Shown here: positions 62,500-64,000 of the stretch, in pieces
Layout of the letters: the number at the start of each line of letters is the position of its first letter
How positions within the stretch are numbered: position 1 is the stretch's first letter
Assembly (NCBI RefSeq): GCF_001941965.1
Contig: NZ_MKZO01000017.1
Span: 1 to 64,000, forward strand
Source: Pseudomonas putida
GTDB taxonomy: Bacteria; Pseudomonadota; Gammaproteobacteria; Pseudomonadales; Pseudomonadaceae
Reading direction: 5' to 3'
Length of the DNA stretch: 64,000 nt
Program-made: the position numbers and the translations under genes
The notes under the pieces: model-generated
What the model was told of the DNA's origin: nothing
Databases searched by the model: none
The model's input: only the letters and a program-made list of their open reading frames with translations

Positions 62500-63663
62500 A
62501 TGCTTTATCCCTCCCTGAACTTCGCCCTTGGTGAAACCATCGACATGCTGCGCGAGCAGGTGCAGGCCTTCGTCGCCAGCGAACTGGCGCCCCGCGCCGC
62601 GCAGATCGACCACGACAACCTGTTCCCCGCCGACATGTGGCGCAAGTTCGGCGACATGGGCCTGCTCGGCGTGACCGTCAGCGAAGAATACGGCGGTGCC
62701 GGCCTGGGCTACCTGGCCCACGTGGTGGCGATGGAAGAAATCAGCCGTGGCTCGGCCTCGGTCGCCCTCTCCTACGGCGCCCACTCCAACCTCTGCGTGA
62801 ACCAGATCAACCGCAACGGCACCCATGAGCAAAAAGCCAAATACCTGCCGAAACTGATCAGCGGCGAGCATATCGGCGCCCTGGCCATGAGCGAGCCGAA
62901 TGCCGGCTCCGACGTAGTCTCGATGAAGCTGCGCGCCGACAAGCGTGGCGACCGCTTCGTCCTCAATGGCAGCAAGACCTGGATCACCAACGGTCCGGAC
63001 GCCAACACCTACGTGATCTACGCCAAGACCGACCTGGAGAAAGGCCCCCACGGCATCACCGCCTTTATCGTCGAGCGTGACTGGAAGGGCTTCAGCCGCA
63101 GCAACAAGTTCGACAAGCTGGGCATGCGCGGTTCCAACACCTGCGAGCTGTTCTTCGACGATGTCGAGGTGCCGGAAGAGAACATCCTCGGCAAGCACAA
63201 TGGCGGCGTGAAGGTGCTGATGAGCGGCCTGGACTACGAGCGTGTGGTGCTCTCCGGCGGCCCTACCGGGATCATGCAATCCTGCATGGACCTCGTCGTG
63301 CCCTATATCCACGACCGCAAGCAGTTCGGCCAGAGCATCGGCGAGTTCCAGCTGATCCAGGGCAAGATCGCCGACATGTACACCCAGCTCAACGCCAGCC
63401 GCGCCTACCTGTACGCCGTGGCCCAGGCCTGCGACCGTGGCGAGACCACGCGCAAGGACGCCGCCGGGGTGATCCTCTACACCGCCGAGCGCGCCACGCA
63501 GATGGCCCTGGAAGCGATCCAGATCCTCGGCGGCAACGGCTACATCAACGAATTCCCGGCCGGCCGCCTGCTGCGTGACGCCAAGCTCTACGAGATCGGC
63601 GCCGGCACCAGCGAGATCCGTCGCATGCTGATCGGCCGCGAACTGTTCAACGAGACCCGCTAG
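62500..63663 (+). CDS. liuA: isovaleryl-CoA dehydrogenase
   Basis: A 387-residue acyl-CoA dehydrogenase converting isovaleryl-CoA to 3-methylcrotonyl-CoA in leucine catabolism. It has the flavin-binding [11 protein letters not shown] and WITNGPDA, and a Glu at position 247 in [13 protein letters not shown], the place of the catalytic base specific to isovaleryl-CoA dehydrogenases (most acyl-CoA dehydrogenases have theirs near the C-terminus). The ATG at 62500 has AGAAGG upstream and removes an improbable leader over the operators. liuB follows after 106 bases. Confidence 0.95.
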   Translation: MLYPSLNFALGETIDMLREQVQAFVASELAPRAAQIDHDNLFPADMWRKFGDMGLLGVTVSEEYGGAGLGYLAHVVAMEEISRGSASVALSYGAHSNLCVNQINRNGTHEQKAKYLPKLISGEHIGALAMSEPNAGSDVVSMKLRADKRGDRFVLNGSKTWITNGPDANTYVIYAKTDLEKGPHGITAFIVERDWKGFSRSNKFDKLGMRGSNTCELFFDDVEVPEENILGKHNGGVKVLMSGLDYERVVLSGGPTGIMQSCMDLVVPYIHDRKQFGQSIGEFQLIQGKIADMYTQLNASRAYLYAVAQACDRGETTRKDAAGVILYTAERATQMALEAIQILGGNGYINEFPAGRLLRDAKLYEIGAGTSEIRRMLIGRELFNETR

Positions 63664-63670
63664 GGACAGT

Positions 63671-63755
63671 TGCAAGCTTCAAGCGACAAGCTGCAAGAAA
63701 AAAGCGGCTTGCATCCGATCCACTCTTGCAGCTTGAAGCTTATGGCTTGAAGCTG
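63671..63755. repeat. inverted repeats rich in GCTTGAAGC
   Basis: The liuA-liuB gap contains CAAGCTGCAAG (63687-63697) and its exact reverse complement (63725-63735), plus GCTTCAAGC at 63676-63684 and GCTTGAAGC at 63731 and 63745. The stem would form in the mRNA between the two genes and could lower downstream expression or stabilise the upstream message. Such elements are scattered in Pseudomonas genomes. Confidence 0.7.
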
Positions 63756-63769
63756 CCAAAGGACCTCCG

Positions 63770-64000
63770 ATGATTCTGAAGTCTCAGTTGAACACCCGCG
63801 CGCCGGATTTTGCCGTCAACAGCGCGACCATGCTGGAACAGGTCAACAGCCTGCGCAGCCTCCTCGCCCAGGTGCACCAGGGTGGCGGAGCCAAGGCCCA
63901 GGAACGCCACACCTCGCGCGGCAAGCTGCTGCCCCGCGATCGTATCGATCGCCTGCTCGACCCGGGCTCGCCTTTCCTGGAGATCGGCCAACTGGCCGCC
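63770..64000 (+). CDS. liuB: methylcrotonyl-CoA carboxylase carboxyltransferase (beta) subunit, partial
   Basis: The first 77 codons are inside the window; the gene runs off the right edge. The N-terminus ends with [34 protein letters not shown], the typical start of acyl-CoA carboxylase beta subunits (about 535 residues when complete). The ATG at 63770 follows AAAGGA. Position directly after liuA identifies it as the methylcrotonyl-CoA carboxylase subunit. Confidence 0.92.
   Translation, partial: MILKSQLNTRAPDFAVNSATMLEQVNSLRSLLAQVHQGGGAKAQERHTSRGKLLPRDRIDRLLDPGSPFLEIGQLAA

Noticed and set aside
63671..63755. CRISPR-like repeats between liuA and liuB
   Set aside because: The short repeats are inverted, overlap each other and have no regular spacers; they form one hairpin.

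Overview
The window looks like chromosome of a fluorescent-group Pseudomonas. It is GC-rich throughout and carries a leucine/isovalerate (liu) locus, a bacterial FAN1 gene, phosphoglucomutase, and dispersed REP-type inverted repeats of the kind known from P. fluorescens relatives. Genes are densely packed in operons, many with 4-base ATGA overlaps. I saw no rRNA, tRNA, CRISPR array, complete insertion sequence or replication origin.

Layout. 1-1124: a phoD-type phosphatase remnant lacking its 5' part, next to a short AT-rich flank. 1387-20368: a large apparent sulfur-scavenging locus. Its leftward operon encodes a peptide/opine-type ABC importer, a luciferase-like (LLM) monooxygenase and an alpha/beta hydrolase. 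Its rightward part encodes a TPR protein and then a TonB receptor, five more LLM monooxygenases and a periplasmic SurE-like phosphatase. Three good sigma-54 -24/-12 promoters drive the units, and several products contain almost no Cys or Met, which is typical of proteins made during sulfate starvation. 20462-26125: pgm and a DNA-repair pair (a PD-(D/E)XK nuclease-DinG/XPD-type helicase fusion plus a FAN1 nuclease). 26409-29916: a four-gene operon (UDP-glucuronate-epimerase-like, GT2, LabN, ArnT-like) suggesting decoration of lipid A or LPS core with a uronic acid. 29980-34032: an unrecognised protein, a medium-chain dehydrogenase and a LysR regulator.

34033-50034 looks like an old genomic island of about 16 kb. 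The last 30 bases of the lysR gene are repeated, diverged mostly at wobble positions, at 50005-50034, beside short GGGGTACA repeats like integrase arm sites. No integrase remains. Inside lie a catabolic cluster with duplicated enzyme types (two GMC oxidoreductases, two Old Yellow Enzymes, two tandem NTF2-like proteins, MFS and outer-membrane transporters, two AraC regulators) and a prlF-yhaV toxin-antitoxin locus whose toxin is interrupted by two in-frame TAG codons.

50124-54215 is a SNF2 helicase. 54422-60603 is the most interesting system: six co-directional genes matching the enzyme set that makes the O-methyl phosphoramidate capsule modification in Campylobacter jejuni (a glutamine-kinase-like PEP-synthase homologue, a cytidylyltransferase, a class I amidotransferase, an APS-kinase-like kinase and a methyltransferase), led by a TagF-like transferase. 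60610-64000 holds an acyl-CoA synthetase divergent from liuA and the start of liuB, with two 16-bp palindromes between them that are probable LiuR sites.

All calls come from reading sequence and translations by eye; no database search was run.
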